This document shows positions 50,615 through 59,287 of a stretch of 64,000 nucleotides of DNA, piece after piece (position 1 is the first letter of the stretch; each line of letters begins with the position of its first letter). The notes beneath the pieces are model-generated. The model was given only the letters and a program-made list of their open reading frames with translations. It ran no database searches and was not told where the DNA came from. The position numbers were made by a program, and so were the translations under genes. This DNA comes from Pedobacter zeaxanthinifaciens. GTDB taxonomy: Bacteria; Bacteroidota; Bacteroidia; Sphingobacteriales; Sphingobacteriaceae. The DNA lies in contig NZ_QMHP01000001.1 in the NCBI RefSeq assembly GCF_003313335.1, positions 536,101 to 600,100 of the forward strand, in the 5' to 3' direction.

Positions 50615-53600
50615 TTAAAAGGTAAATGATAGGTTTACACCAAAATTTCGGGTTGAAGGAAGTTGAGCGACTTCGAAACCACGTTGGATATCGCTTTCGC
50701 CTAACGTACCAAACTCAGGATCGTATGCGGGCCAGTCGCTCCAAACAAAAAGATCCCTACCGTACACACCAACTACCGCTTTTTGGAATTTGATTTTCTT
50801 TAGAAATTTGGCAGTTAGGGTGTAATCTAACCTCAGCTCTCTAAGTTTGATAAAATCGGTGCTAAAGGTGTTGGCTTCTACGTTATCTGATTTAAAATGT
50901 TCATTATAGTAAGTCCCCACCTGTTCAGCAATTACATCATTAGGCCTGAAAGTTCCGTCAGCATTGCGCTGTACGCCTTTCCCAATAATACCGGTGTATC
51001 TTCCCGGCAAGCTATTGGTTAATTTACCTGCAACTGATGCTGCCGCATGCGTGTGCGAATAGGCAACTGCTCCATATTGGCCATCAACCAATACTTTTAA
51101 TCGCCACTGCCTAAACCTAAAGTTGTTAGTTACTCCCCAGTTAAAATCAGGGGTAGCTCTTCCTAAATAAAAAGCTTCTTCCGTTAATGTTGGATAGCCC
51201 TGAGAATTATAAATGATTTGACCATCGGGACTACGGGCATAGCCTAGACCGTACAAATCGCCCATATGACCACCTACACGAGCTTCCATAGACCCACGTG
51301 GGCCAGTTTGCATAACGTAGTTATCAACGCTGTCAGCCAGAGATACAATTTTATTTCTGTTAGCGGCAAAAGTAACTGCCACATCCCAATTTAAGCCTTT
51401 ACTAGATTTAAGTGGCACTCCATTTAAAGCAAGCTCTATCCCCTTATTTTGTACCAAACCAGAGTTCATCACGCTGTAGTTGTAGCCAGTAGCTCTATCT
51501 AATGGTACATTTAAAATTTGGTTTTTGATATTGCTTCTGTAGTAAGTAGCATCCAGTCCTAACCTGCCTTTAAACAATCGGATATCTGTACCGAACTCCA
51601 AAGTGGAAGAAAGCTCATTTTTTAAATCTTCATTGGCAATAAAAGTTGGATTAGCCATACCCGAAGAGTACAAAGCTTTTGATATATAATTGTATCCCGT
51701 TAGGTAAGGTGTAACACCGCCGCCGCCAACCTGCGACCAAGAGGCTCTAAGTTTGAAGTAAGAAATTGCTTTTGGCAAGCTGAACATTTCGGATACTAAA
51801 CCACTTAAGTTGACAGATGGATAGAAAAACGAAACATTTTGATTAGAGAACTCAGAAGCCAACACAGAAGCCCAATCGTTACGGCCGGTTAAATCCAAGA
51901 AAAGGTAATTGCGGTACGAAAACTGCGCTAAGCCATATAAACTGTTTACGGCATATTCGGTGGTTCTTGAATTGGATTCTACCCTATCTTGAACATTAGC
52001 GAAGGTATAAATGCCTGGATATCTTAATTTATCGGCACTTAATGAAACCATTTTGTATTTATTGATCATCAATGATCCACCAACCGAATACGAAGCCTCA
52101 ATATCTTTACTAATTCGGTGCTTATAGTTTAATAAAAAATCGGTATTGGTTTCTTTTTGATCGATATCCTGTGTACGGAACATCCCTTGAGGAAACCTTG
52201 CTGCATCCTTCGGCTTTTGCTGCGATCTGGATTCGGCTGCCCAATCTATTGAGCTCCTCACCATTAAATTTAAGCTTTTTGTAAACTCATAATTGGCGCT
52301 AATGGTACCAATCAATTGGTTTCTGTTGCTTTTATTTAACATTTCATACACTGCTAAATAAATGTTATCCAATCCATTGGCAAATGGCCTAATTTGACTT
52401 AGTCCCTCGCTACCTGGCACCCAATACTGCTTGTACCAATTGATATCGGCACTTGGTGTTAAACCAATAATGCTATACATCACCGTTTGGTTATTGTATC
52501 CGGTTGATGGCAAATTGTCGCTATACTTATTGTTATAGCTCAACTTGGTAGATATCATCAACTTATCGTTTACCTTTTGCGATACATTTAAAGCAATGGT
52601 ATTCCTATCGTAACCGGTGTTTGGTACAATCCATTTGTTATTGAGGTTGGTAAAACTCACACGAGCAGTTGTTTTTGCGTTGCCACCACTCACCGACAAG
52701 CTGTTGGTATAGGTTTCAGAAACTTCGAAGTAATCCTTTCTATTGTTTTTGTACGGTCTCCAAGGCGTTCGTTCATTACCTCTGGTCAACAAATTAGGAT
52801 CCCATTGGTAATATTCCTGACCATCAAATTTTGGTCCCCAAGCGCCTCCAGTATTTTTAGTGTTTGGCCCATCTTCTGTAGCTCCCCAAGAATAGTACTG
52901 GTCGCTACCAATAGCACCTTGTCCGTACTCATACTGAAAATCTGGCCAACGGTTAATGGTGCCAAACACTGCGTTCGAATTGAACGATATGCCTAACCCC
53001 TTTTGACTTTCTTTTCCTGATTTAGTAGTGATGATGATAGCTCCGTTTGAGCCTCTAGAGCCATATAAAGCTGCAGCACCGGGCCCTTTTAATACTGATA
53101 CACTTTCGATATCTTCCGGATTTAAATCGCTTATCCCGTTACCGTGGTCAACAGGGTTTTCACTACCTAGGTAAGCACCATTACCTTCCGAAATTTTAGA
53201 ACTCACAACTACCCCATCCACTACAATTAGTGCGGAATTATCTCCACTTAATGAACTCTCACCTCTTAAAATAATTTTGTTGGAACCAGCTGGGCCTCCT
53301 CCGGATTTGATCATATTCAAGCCAGCTACTTTCCCGGTCAAGGCGTCAGTCCAATTGTTGGACAAAGCATCTGTCAATTCCTCGCCTTTTACCTGCGTAA
53401 CGGAATAACCTAAAGATTTCTCCTCTCTTTTAATCCCCAATGCAGTTACTACTACCTCATTTAAGGCCTCTACGTTTTCCTTAAGCTGTACTTTTAGGGT
53501 AGTTTGATTACCAACGGCTACTTCAGTAGTTTGAAAACCTAGGAAAGTAAATACCAAAACCGCATTTCCATTAGGCACATTGATGCTGAATTTGCCATCC

Positions 53601-54073
53601 ATATTGGTAAGTTCTACCACTTTGGTACCTTTTATAGTGACAGAAACACTTGGAATACCTAAGTTATCTTTATCAACAACGGTACCTGTTACACGTATTT
53701 GCTTTTGGTTTTGTTTCCTTTCTACGATAACCACGGTATTTCCGTTCAGTGTAAAGCTCAATGGCTGGTTCTCTAAAGCTTTGTTTAATGCTTCTACTAA
53801 ACTTACATTCTTAACCGATACGTTGATATTATCGATTTTAGCGATCATGCCAGAATTATAAATAAAATTATAACCTGTTTGCTTTTCTAACTCTGCGAGT
53901 ACTACTTCTAATTTAGTGTTGGTTTTGTTTAGGGTTATTTGTGCAAATGAATTTGCGCTGGCCAGTTGTAGGCCAACGGCAGTCAATAAAACAAGTAGGA
54001 GTTTCATTACAAGCAATATTTTTTTGGGTACGCAGAAAACTCTACGCAGTAAAGAAGTATAATTTTTATACAT
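50615..54073 (-). CDS. SusC/RagA TonB-linked outer-membrane transporter with STN domain
   Basis: A 1152-residue outer-membrane importer. After a long N-terminus with a signal segment (VMKLLLVLLTAVGLQLASANSFAQ, to ~residue 45), residues ~45-120 are an STN domain (ELEKQTGYNFIYNS, LSFTLNGNTVVIVE) that contacts FecR in the periplasm. Residues ~128-215 are a carboxypeptidase-D-like regulatory domain (VTGTVVDKDNLGIPSVSVTI), ~215-350 the plug (NNWTDALTGKVAGLNMIKSG, IILRGESSLSGDNSALIVVDG), and the rest a 22-strand barrel ending FGVNLSFTF. It moves oligomeric substrates powered by TonB. The FecR and sigma genes upstream and susD downstream give the complete signalling/uptake module. Confidence 0.95.
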   Translation of the reverse strand: MYKNYTSLLRRVFCVPKKILLVMKLLLVLLTAVGLQLASANSFAQITLNKTNTKLEVVLAELEKQTGYNFIYNSGMIAKIDNINVSVKNVSLVEALNKALENQPLSFTLNGNTVVIVERKQNQKQIRVTGTVVDKDNLGIPSVSVTIKGTKVVELTNMDGKFSINVPNGNAVLVFTFLGFQTTEVAVGNQTTLKVQLKENVEALNEVVVTALGIKREEKSLGYSVTQVKGEELTDALSNNWTDALTGKVAGLNMIKSGGGPAGSNKIILRGESSLSGDNSALIVVDGVVVSSKISEGNGAYLGSENPVDHGNGISDLNPEDIESVSVLKGPGAAALYGSRGSNGAIIITTKSGKESQKGLGISFNSNAVFGTINRWPDFQYEYGQGAIGSDQYYSWGATEDGPNTKNTGGAWGPKFDGQEYYQWDPNLLTRGNERTPWRPYKNNRKDYFEVSETYTNSLSVSGGNAKTTARVSFTNLNNKWIVPNTGYDRNTIALNVSQKVNDKLMISTKLSYNNKYSDNLPSTGYNNQTVMYSIIGLTPSADINWYKQYWVPGSEGLSQIRPFANGLDNIYLAVYEMLNKSNRNQLIGTISANYEFTKSLNLMVRSSIDWAAESRSQQKPKDAARFPQGMFRTQDIDQKETNTDFLLNYKHRISKDIEASYSVGGSLMINKYKMVSLSADKLRYPGIYTFANVQDRVESNSRTTEYAVNSLYGLAQFSYRNYLFLDLTGRNDWASVLASEFSNQNVSFFYPSVNLSGLVSEMFSLPKAISYFKLRASWSQVGGGGVTPYLTGYNYISKALYSSGMANPTFIANEDLKNELSSTLEFGTDIRLFKGRLGLDATYYRSNIKNQILNVPLDRATGYNYSVMNSGLVQNKGIELALNGVPLKSSKGLNWDVAVTFAANRNKIVSLADSVDNYVMQTGPRGSMEARVGGHMGDLYGLGYARSPDGQIIYNSQGYPTLTEEAFYLGRATPDFNWGVTNNFRFRQWRLKVLVDGQYGAVAYSHTHAAASVAGKLTNSLPGRYTGIIGKGVQRNADGTFRPNDVIAEQVGTYYNEHFKSDNVEANTFSTDFIKLRELRLDYTLTAKFLKKIKFQKAVVGVYGRDLFVWSDWPAYDPEFGTLGESDIQRGFEVAQLPSTRNFGVNLSFTF

Positions 54074-54081
54074 TTGAAATA

Positions 54082-54180
54082 CGGGTTTAATTAATCTGTC
54101 TCTTCTCGTTTCAGTTTAGTTACCTTGAAGCATTCGCTTCGGAATCGGGAGAGGGTCCAAGCTCTCTCGATTTTTTTTGT
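54082..54180 (+). ncRNA. Candidate antisense small RNA in the FecR-susC gap
   Basis: Only the plus strand here carries a classic terminator (54143-54178), yet no plus-strand gene lies between 41.3 and 61.6 kb. TACATTTG at 54069-54076 is a perfect -7 box on the plus strand, and transcription from it would begin near 54080 and end in the T-run near 54178. A first hairpin GAAGC-ATTC-GCTTC lies at 54127-54140. The RNA would be about 100 nt and antisense to the susC leader. Cis-antisense RNAs in this exact place (between anti-sigma gene and susC) are known from Bacteroides PULs (the DonS type). No -33 TTG is seen, and the -7 match overlaps the susC ATG, so the start is uncertain. Confidence 0.5.
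54143..54178 (+). terminator. Plus-strand intrinsic terminator in the FecR-susC gap
   Basis: AATCGGGAGAG (54143-54153) pairs with CTCTCTCGATT (54162-54172) with one G-U pair and an 8-nt loop, followed by T residues to 54178. The minus strand has no U-run after it, so it does not end the fecR transcript. Confidence 0.75.
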
Positions 54181-54195
54181 AACCGTTTTTAATGA

Positions 54196-55374
54196 TTATT
54201 GCATTACGGTTACCCTCCTTCCTTCCATCTTAAATTTTACCTTCCCCGTTAATTCTAAGCTGCTCAAAAGTTCTTTAAGCGAGCTGTTTTTTAGGTATTT
54301 CCCACCAAATTCTTCTTTAGTCAAGTTTCCTTGATAAGCTACTTCTATATGATACCAGCGGCTTATCTCTTTCATAATTTCCTGTATAGGCTCATTTCTA
54401 AAAATAAAATAGCCGCTTTTCCATGCCATTACATCGTCCTCGTTGAAACCGCTTTGGCTTAATTTGCTTTCACTTAATACTGCTTGTTGTCCAGGTTTAA
54501 GCAACAGGCTTTTAGTTTGATAATTTGCCTTAATTGCACCTTCAAGCAAACTTGTTTTAACCAGTTGGTCATCGTCGTAAGCTGATACATTGAAGTGCGT
54601 ACCTAATACCTGCACAGTCATTCCCTTTGCCGTTAATAAAAAGGGTTGCTTCTCATTATGAGCTACCTCAAAATAAGCTTCGCCAGAAAGTTCAACCTGT
54701 CTATTTGTGCCTTTAAAAACTGCAGGAAATTTTAATGTAGTTTTAGCGTTGAGCCAAACCTTTGTGCCATCAGATAATATCACCTGATAATTGCTTCCAA
54801 CAGGTGTTGAAATGGTATTGTAATCCAACGTACCGTCGTCATTGATACTGCTGAGATCGTAAACCAACTGCCCTTCTTTATTTTTAGTAATCCCAATATT
54901 GCCTTCGGTAACAATCTTCCCTAATGCAAGCTCTTCCAAAGCAACTTTTTTGCCGCTTGAAAGTGTAAGCATAACATGATCATTTGTTGGTGCAGTTGGA
55001 GTAACTCTATTTGCTAACTGAACTTGTGTTTTTTTAAGATTTGAAAATAAATAGATGCTCATTCCAATGCCAAAACTCAACAATATGGTTGCGGCAACAT
55101 AATACCATTTATTTCGCAAGCTACCCCATTTGGAATTTCTTTCTTCCTCGACTATTGATTGAGTGAAACGCTGATGGCTAGTAATTTGATGATACAAAGT
55201 ATCGTTTAATTTTTCAGACGAACTCAAATTTTCCCAAGTGTTTTTTAACTGGGCATCAATTATTTCATCATTTTCGGGCTGTTGCATTAAACTTGCGAGT
55301 TCTTCAAGTTCTCGTTCGTTAATTTTGTTATCAACCAGCAACTGTAAAAGAAATTGCAGTCTATTATTTTTCAA
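54196..55374 (-). CDS. FecR family anti-sigma factor
   Basis: A 392-residue inner-membrane regulator. Residues ~1-80 are the cytoplasmic sigma-binding part; ~92-112 (WYYVAATILLSFGIGMSIYLF) is the single membrane helix. A FecR domain spans ~190-280 (YNTISTPVGSNYQVILSDGTKV, NAKTTLKFPAVFKGTNRQVEL, GEAYFEVAHNEKQPFLLTA), and the C-terminal DUF4974 domain starts near EPIQEIMKEISRWYHIEV, which binds the STN domain of SusC. The start appears to be a TTG at 55374; no in-frame ATG exists upstream, and the next methionine is at residue 29. It lies downstream of the sigma gene and 122 bp before susC. Confidence 0.92.
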   Translation of the reverse strand: MKNNRLQFLLQLLVDNKINERELEELASLMQQPENDEIIDAQLKNTWENLSSSEKLNDTLYHQITSHQRFTQSIVEEERNSKWGSLRNKWYYVAATILLSFGIGMSIYLFSNLKKTQVQLANRVTPTAPTNDHVMLTLSSGKKVALEELALGKIVTEGNIGITKNKEGQLVYDLSSINDDGTLDYNTISTPVGSNYQVILSDGTKVWLNAKTTLKFPAVFKGTNRQVELSGEAYFEVAHNEKQPFLLTAKGMTVQVLGTHFNVSAYDDDQLVKTSLLEGAIKANYQTKSLLLKPGQQAVLSESKLSQSGFNEDDVMAWKSGYFIFRNEPIQEIMKEISRWYHIEVAYQGNLTKEEFGGKYLKNSSLKELLSSLELTGKVKFKMEGRRVTVMQ

Positions 55375-55504
55375 GTTTGATTTGGTTTTAACGTAGCAAA
55401 TTGCAGCGTTATATAATGAATACGTTTGTGCGACCTAAAAGGACTAGTCTACTTTATATTTTTTTATTAAATAGAGATAAGAGATTGATATACAAGCAAA
55501 TAAA

Positions 55505-56095
55505 TTAACTAAAAAACGTACTGAATAAACAGAGCAAGAAAATAATCTCTTGATTATCAAAACATGTTTTCAATTTTTTAGCGGCTACAATGAGATGATT
55601 TTTCACCGTATTTTTAGACAATCCAAGCCGATCTGCAATTTCATCGTAACTAAGACCTTCCATGCGGCTCAACCTGAAAACGAGTTGTTGTTGCTTCGGC
55701 AGTTCATTAATGGCTTTGTTAGCAAATGACAACATATCAGCGAAGATGACCTGATTTTCAGTATCGTTATGTTGGGTTATAATGCTAGTCAATAGGTTTT
55801 CTCGAAGTTTTTTTGTACTTATAACTTTCCTTAATTGATCTAGAATTTGCCGTTTTGCAATAGTAAAAAGATAAGGTTCCAAAACTTTATCAGCATCAAA
55901 TTTCCCACGGTTTTCCCAAAGGGATAAGAATGTTTCTTGTACAATCTCTTCGCTTTGCAACTGATCCTTTAAAAAGCTATAAGCAAAAGCATAAACCTTC
56001 GGGCTAAAAAGCACATATATTTCCTTAAAAGCTATTTCGTTGCCCTCTCGAAAATCATTAATTTGTTTTGTACTTAAAGCCTTAAAAGAATACAT
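55505..56095 (-). CDS. ECF RNA polymerase sigma factor, Bacteroidota type
   Basis: A 196-residue sigma-70 family ECF factor. Region 2 is NDFREGNEIAFKEIYVLFSPKVYAFAYSFL followed by EEIVQETFLSLWENR (DNA-melting and -10 binding); region 4 is ELPKQQQLVFRLSRMEGLSYDEIA with the helix-turn-helix LGLSKNTVKNHLIVAAKKL. It is held by the FecR protein encoded after it and released when SusC binds its substrate, then transcribes the Sus-like operon. It starts at an ATG. No recognisable TAnnTTTG box lies directly upstream, so it may have a different promoter type. Confidence 0.93.
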   Translation of the reverse strand: MYSFKALSTKQINDFREGNEIAFKEIYVLFSPKVYAFAYSFLKDQLQSEEIVQETFLSLWENRGKFDADKVLEPYLFTIAKRQILDQLRKVISTKKLRENLLTSIITQHNDTENQVIFADMLSFANKAINELPKQQQLVFRLSRMEGLSYDEIADRLGLSKNTVKNHLIVAAKKLKTCFDNQEIIFLLCLFSTFFS

Positions 56096-56541
56096 AACTC
56101 TTAAACTCTTGGTTGCATTTTTTGATTATTTGTTACGTTTACTTTCTTTTTAGCAAAAAAACTTAAGTAAAAATAACAAAAGAAAATCAACCCGCAATAA
56201 ACCAACTATCATAATTTTAAGTTTTTTGATTTTCCTAGAATACCGACTACAAATGAATAGATCTAATGTTAAATTATTATCAATCAACTATTATCTCTTA
56301 CCCATTTATCAGTTTTAGAAAAGAAAATTTCGATATGAACGTGGTGTAAGGCTGTAAATGATGTTCCGAGCTAGTCGCTTTTATAAATTGATAACCTGAT
56401 AAGTTCTAAAAACAGAAACGCATTGATAGAAAAACTGATGAGCAAAACGTTAGGAGCTTTTATTTTTCAGAACTGTTAAATTTAGTACTAAATGAGATAG
56501 TAATTAAACAATCAAATTTCCAGCGTGATAGCTAGGCTTAA
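56096..56541. other. 446-bp intergenic stretch without a recognised gene
   Basis: AT-rich DNA upstream of the sigma gene. I find no coding frame with family character, no tRNA and no strong terminator. The only structure noted is the 14-bp perfect palindrome ATTTAGTACTAAAT at 56480-56493. The segment nearest 56100 must hold the promoter of the sigma gene. Confidence 0.6.
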
Positions 56542-57051
56542 TCATTTCTCCCGTCTATTACTTCGCAGCATCAAACCAAAATCTTGTTTTAAGGCCATGG
56601 CGTTAACAATCATCACCAATCTTTTGGTGCGGGTGGTTTCCGTTTTTGCGGTATTTAACCAATTGATAAAATAGTTTTGATGAGATTTGGTATAGCTTAA
56701 AAACTGCTCTAATAATCCATCTTCCTGCGCCAAACAAACCTCTAAATCTTCTGGCATGTCTACTTTAAAGTCTGCATCATGAGCTAATGATAGCAATACC
56801 GGCTGGCCTGCCTCTTTTCTCAAAAGCTTCCGCATTTTTCCGTCTTAAGGTAAAATAAAATCGCCGCCTCCCATTGGGAGCAAGCTTTTCCCACTAATTG
56901 GCAGCTGATCAATTTGTCCGCATACACGAAATCCCCTCCTATCATCAGCTTTTATTTGTTGAGCAATAGCCTCTGGAATGAAAACGTAGCTCCATCCAGT
57001 TTTCTCGCCATTGGTATCAAATTTCTCTATTTCGGCTTTGAAGTTTACCAT
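56542..57051 (-). pseudogene. DUF1905/YdeI-family gene interrupted by an in-frame TAA
   Basis: One continuous frame of 170 codons on the minus strand carries a stop in the middle. Codons 1-68 encode a DUF1905 domain (FKAEIEKFDTNGEKTGWSYVF, FRVCGQIDQLPISGKSLLPM, GGGDFILP). A TAA at 56845-56847 ends it, and after Asp-Gly-Lys the same frame runs on from Met-Arg-Lys through a YdeI/OmpD-associated domain (AGQPVLLSL, SYTKSHQNYFINWLNTAKTE, RLVMIVNAMALKQDFGLML). Family proteins normally have both parts in one chain of about 150-170 residues. A single change (for instance from TTA or CAA) would explain it. The second half has its own ATG at 56835 and could be translated alone. Confidence 0.8.
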
Positions 57052-57165
57052 ACAACTAAGTTAAAAGTATAAAGTCAAAATAAAAAAAGATCAAAGATTA
57101 AAGACCATGAGCTACTTGGTAAATCTTATCATCGGACATCGGTCCTTGGACTTACGACATCAAAC
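57052..57165. repeat. Short degenerate repeat DNA
   Basis: AAAGTC, AAAGATCAAAGATTAAAGACC on the left (57070-57107) and CATCGGACATCGGTCC-TTGGACTTACGACATC on the right (57131-57162). The right part shares words with the block at 37333-37580 (ATCGGACATCGGAC). It lies between the broken DUF1905 gene and the TIGR02757 gene. Confidence 0.4.
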
Positions 57166-58032
57166 TTAAAACTCTCCTTCTACCCCTAAACCAAATAAAG
57201 CAAAATCGTATTTTACTGGATCGGCAGGGTCAAAAGCTTTCAAATTTGCTGTCAGTTCAACGGCGGTAAGCCAATCGGTTTGCTTACGTTGTATCAATCC
57301 AAAATGACGAGCTACTCGATCTACATGAACATCGCAGGGACAAATCAAATCAGCGGGTTTAATGATATCCCAAATACCAAAATCAACTCCCAAATCATCC
57401 TTTCTTACCATCCATCTTAAAAACATATTTAAACGTTTACACGTTGATTTTTGTAAAGGTGAAGATATGTGCTTAATCGTTCGACGAGGAAAATCTGGCA
57501 AACTGAAGAAATAAGAACGGAAGTGATTTAATGCTTTTTCAATGTTAAAATTGGATAGTACCAAATCTGAAGTGTAACAGGTAGCAGAAGTTAGTTCATA
57601 ACCTGAGGCAATTTCCTCCACACTTAGATAATCGGTGCGGTATGTTAGCGCCTGCGGTATAAAAGCCGTTTCTAAAGAATTAGACTGCTGATAATGATGT
57701 TGAAAGAACGAAACAAAATACAATAAATCAGTATCGTTGAACGTCCGATGCTTAAAGTCCAGCAATCCCTTCAAATCCTGATCAGAGTGATGCAGCATGA
57801 ATTGATACGGCTCATTGTCCATCCTAGCTAACAGTTCCTTGCACTTATTGATGATGGTTTTCCTTTGCCCCCAAGCTAAAATTGCCGCAAAAAAAGCGGC
57901 AATTTCAATATCCTGTTTCAAGCTGTATTGATGCGGAATAACAATTGGATCGTTCGCAATGAAATTAGGCTGATTATACTGCGCTACCTTCGCATCGAGG
58001 AAATCCTTTAGATTATCTACTTTCATCATCAT
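57166..58032 (-). CDS. TIGR02757/DUF2400 family protein
   Basis: A 288-residue conserved protein of unknown function. Its markers are DFLDAKVAQYNQPNFIANDPIVIPHQY at the N-terminus, EIAAFFAAILAWGQRKTIINKC, SPLQKSTCKRLNMFLRWMVRKD and DLICPCDVHVDRVARHFGL. The last motif and overall helical content recall HhH-GPD-like (endonuclease III) folds, but this is only a resemblance. Three ATG codons stand in a row at the start; the first is used. It is 11 bp after the cystathionine gamma-synthase gene on the same strand. Confidence 0.88.
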   Translation of the reverse strand: MMMKVDNLKDFLDAKVAQYNQPNFIANDPIVIPHQYSLKQDIEIAAFFAAILAWGQRKTIINKCKELLARMDNEPYQFMLHHSDQDLKGLLDFKHRTFNDTDLLYFVSFFQHHYQQSNSLETAFIPQALTYRTDYLSVEEIASGYELTSATCYTSDLVLSNFNIEKALNHFRSYFFSLPDFPRRTIKHISSPLQKSTCKRLNMFLRWMVRKDDLGVDFGIWDIIKPADLICPCDVHVDRVARHFGLIQRKQTDWLTAVELTANLKAFDPADPVKYDFALFGLGVEGEF

Positions 58033-58043
58033 TAGCTAATTAG

Positions 58044-59186
58044 CTAATCTAATAAAGCTTGTTCCAAATCAGCCAACAAATCGTCAATGTCTTCCACCCC
58101 AACACTAAAACGCAATAAGTTATCGGTTACACCAACCTTTTCACGCTCTTCTTTAGGAATAGAACCATGCGTCATACTTACTGGATGGTTCACCAAACTC
58201 TCTACACCGCCTAAAGATTCAGCCAACGAAAAAACTTTAAACCTTGACGCAATGCGGAATGTCTCTTTCAAATCTGCATCCTTTAAAGTAACAGATACCA
58301 TACCACCAAAGCCACGCATTTGCTTTTTAGCTATTTCATGGTTAGGATGATCTTCAAATCCTGGCCAATAAATCTTATCAATTTTAGGATGATTTCTTAA
58401 AAAATGGGCTACCTTCTCTCCGTTTTCGCAATGCGCTTTCATACGCAAATGCAAGGTTTTTATCCCTCGCAACACTAAAAAGGCATCTTGAGGTCCGGGA
58501 GTTGCGCCACAAGCATTATAAATGAAGAACAAATCTTTGTATAGCTGCTCATTATTGGTAAGCAAAGCGCCCATTACCACGTCAGAGTGACCGCCGATGT
58601 ACTTAGTTACCGAATGCATTACCACATCAGCACCCAAATCAATTGGGTTTTGCAAATACGGAGAAGCAAAGGTGTTATCAACCGTTAAAAGTATATTGTT
58701 GGCCTTAGTAATTTTTGCTACGCCTTCAATATCAATAATGCGCATCGTTGGATTGGTAGGAGTTTCAATCCACACCAACTTGGTTTTTTCATTAATATAA
58801 GGCGTTATATTTTCTGGATTTGATAAATCTAAGAAATGAAATTTGATACCATAATTTTGATAAACCTTCGTGAAAATACGATAAGATCCACCATACAAAT
58901 CGTTTCCTGTAATCACTTCATCACCCGGCTTTAATAGCCTCAACAAGCAGTCTGTTGCACCCATTCCGCTGCTGAACGCTAAACCATATTTACAGTTTTC
59001 CAGAGCTGCCAAGCAATCTTCTAATGCCTTACGGGTTGGGTTAGTTCCTCTAGAGTATTCATAACCTTTATGCTCGCCCGGCGATGCTTGCCAGTAAGTG
59101 GACGTTTGGTAAATCGGGGTCATGATAGCCCCTGTTGTAGGGTCTGGTTCTTGACCTGCGTGGATGGCTTTAGTTGCAAATTTCAT
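58044..59186 (-). CDS. Trans-sulfuration enzyme (cystathionine gamma-synthase/lyase)
   Basis: A 380-residue PLP enzyme of the Cys/Met metabolism family. It has the PLP-phosphate region YEYSRGTNPTRKALE and FSSGMGATDCLL, the Asp of LLTVDNTFASPYLQNP, and the PLP lysine in MHSVTKYIGGHSDVVMG near residue 200, with ESLGGVESLVNHPVSMTH near the C-terminus. Cystathionine gamma-synthase and gamma-lyase cannot be separated with certainty by eye. The open frame goes on to a TTG at 59240, but the ATG at 59186 (MKFATKAIHAGQEPD) matches the family start. It leads into the TIGR02757 gene. Confidence 0.93.
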   Translation of the reverse strand: MKFATKAIHAGQEPDPTTGAIMTPIYQTSTYWQASPGEHKGYEYSRGTNPTRKALEDCLAALENCKYGLAFSSGMGATDCLLRLLKPGDEVITGNDLYGGSYRIFTKVYQNYGIKFHFLDLSNPENITPYINEKTKLVWIETPTNPTMRIIDIEGVAKITKANNILLTVDNTFASPYLQNPIDLGADVVMHSVTKYIGGHSDVVMGALLTNNEQLYKDLFFIYNACGATPGPQDAFLVLRGIKTLHLRMKAHCENGEKVAHFLRNHPKIDKIYWPGFEDHPNHEIAKKQMRGFGGMVSVTLKDADLKETFRIASRFKVFSLAESLGGVESLVNHPVSMTHGSIPKEEREKVGVTDNLLRFSVGVEDIDDLLADLEQALLD

Positions 59187-59287
59187 TTTTTTATTTTTGT
59201 TAACCACATCGAAACATAGGCTTTTGACTAGAGAAAACAATAAACCAATCTCAAAATTTTATTATGTCCTATGTGTTAAAATTTAAA

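Noticed and set aside
59187..59240. TTG-started extension of the trans-sulfuration enzyme
   Set aside because: The family begins at MKFATKAIHAG; the 18 added residues have no counterpart.
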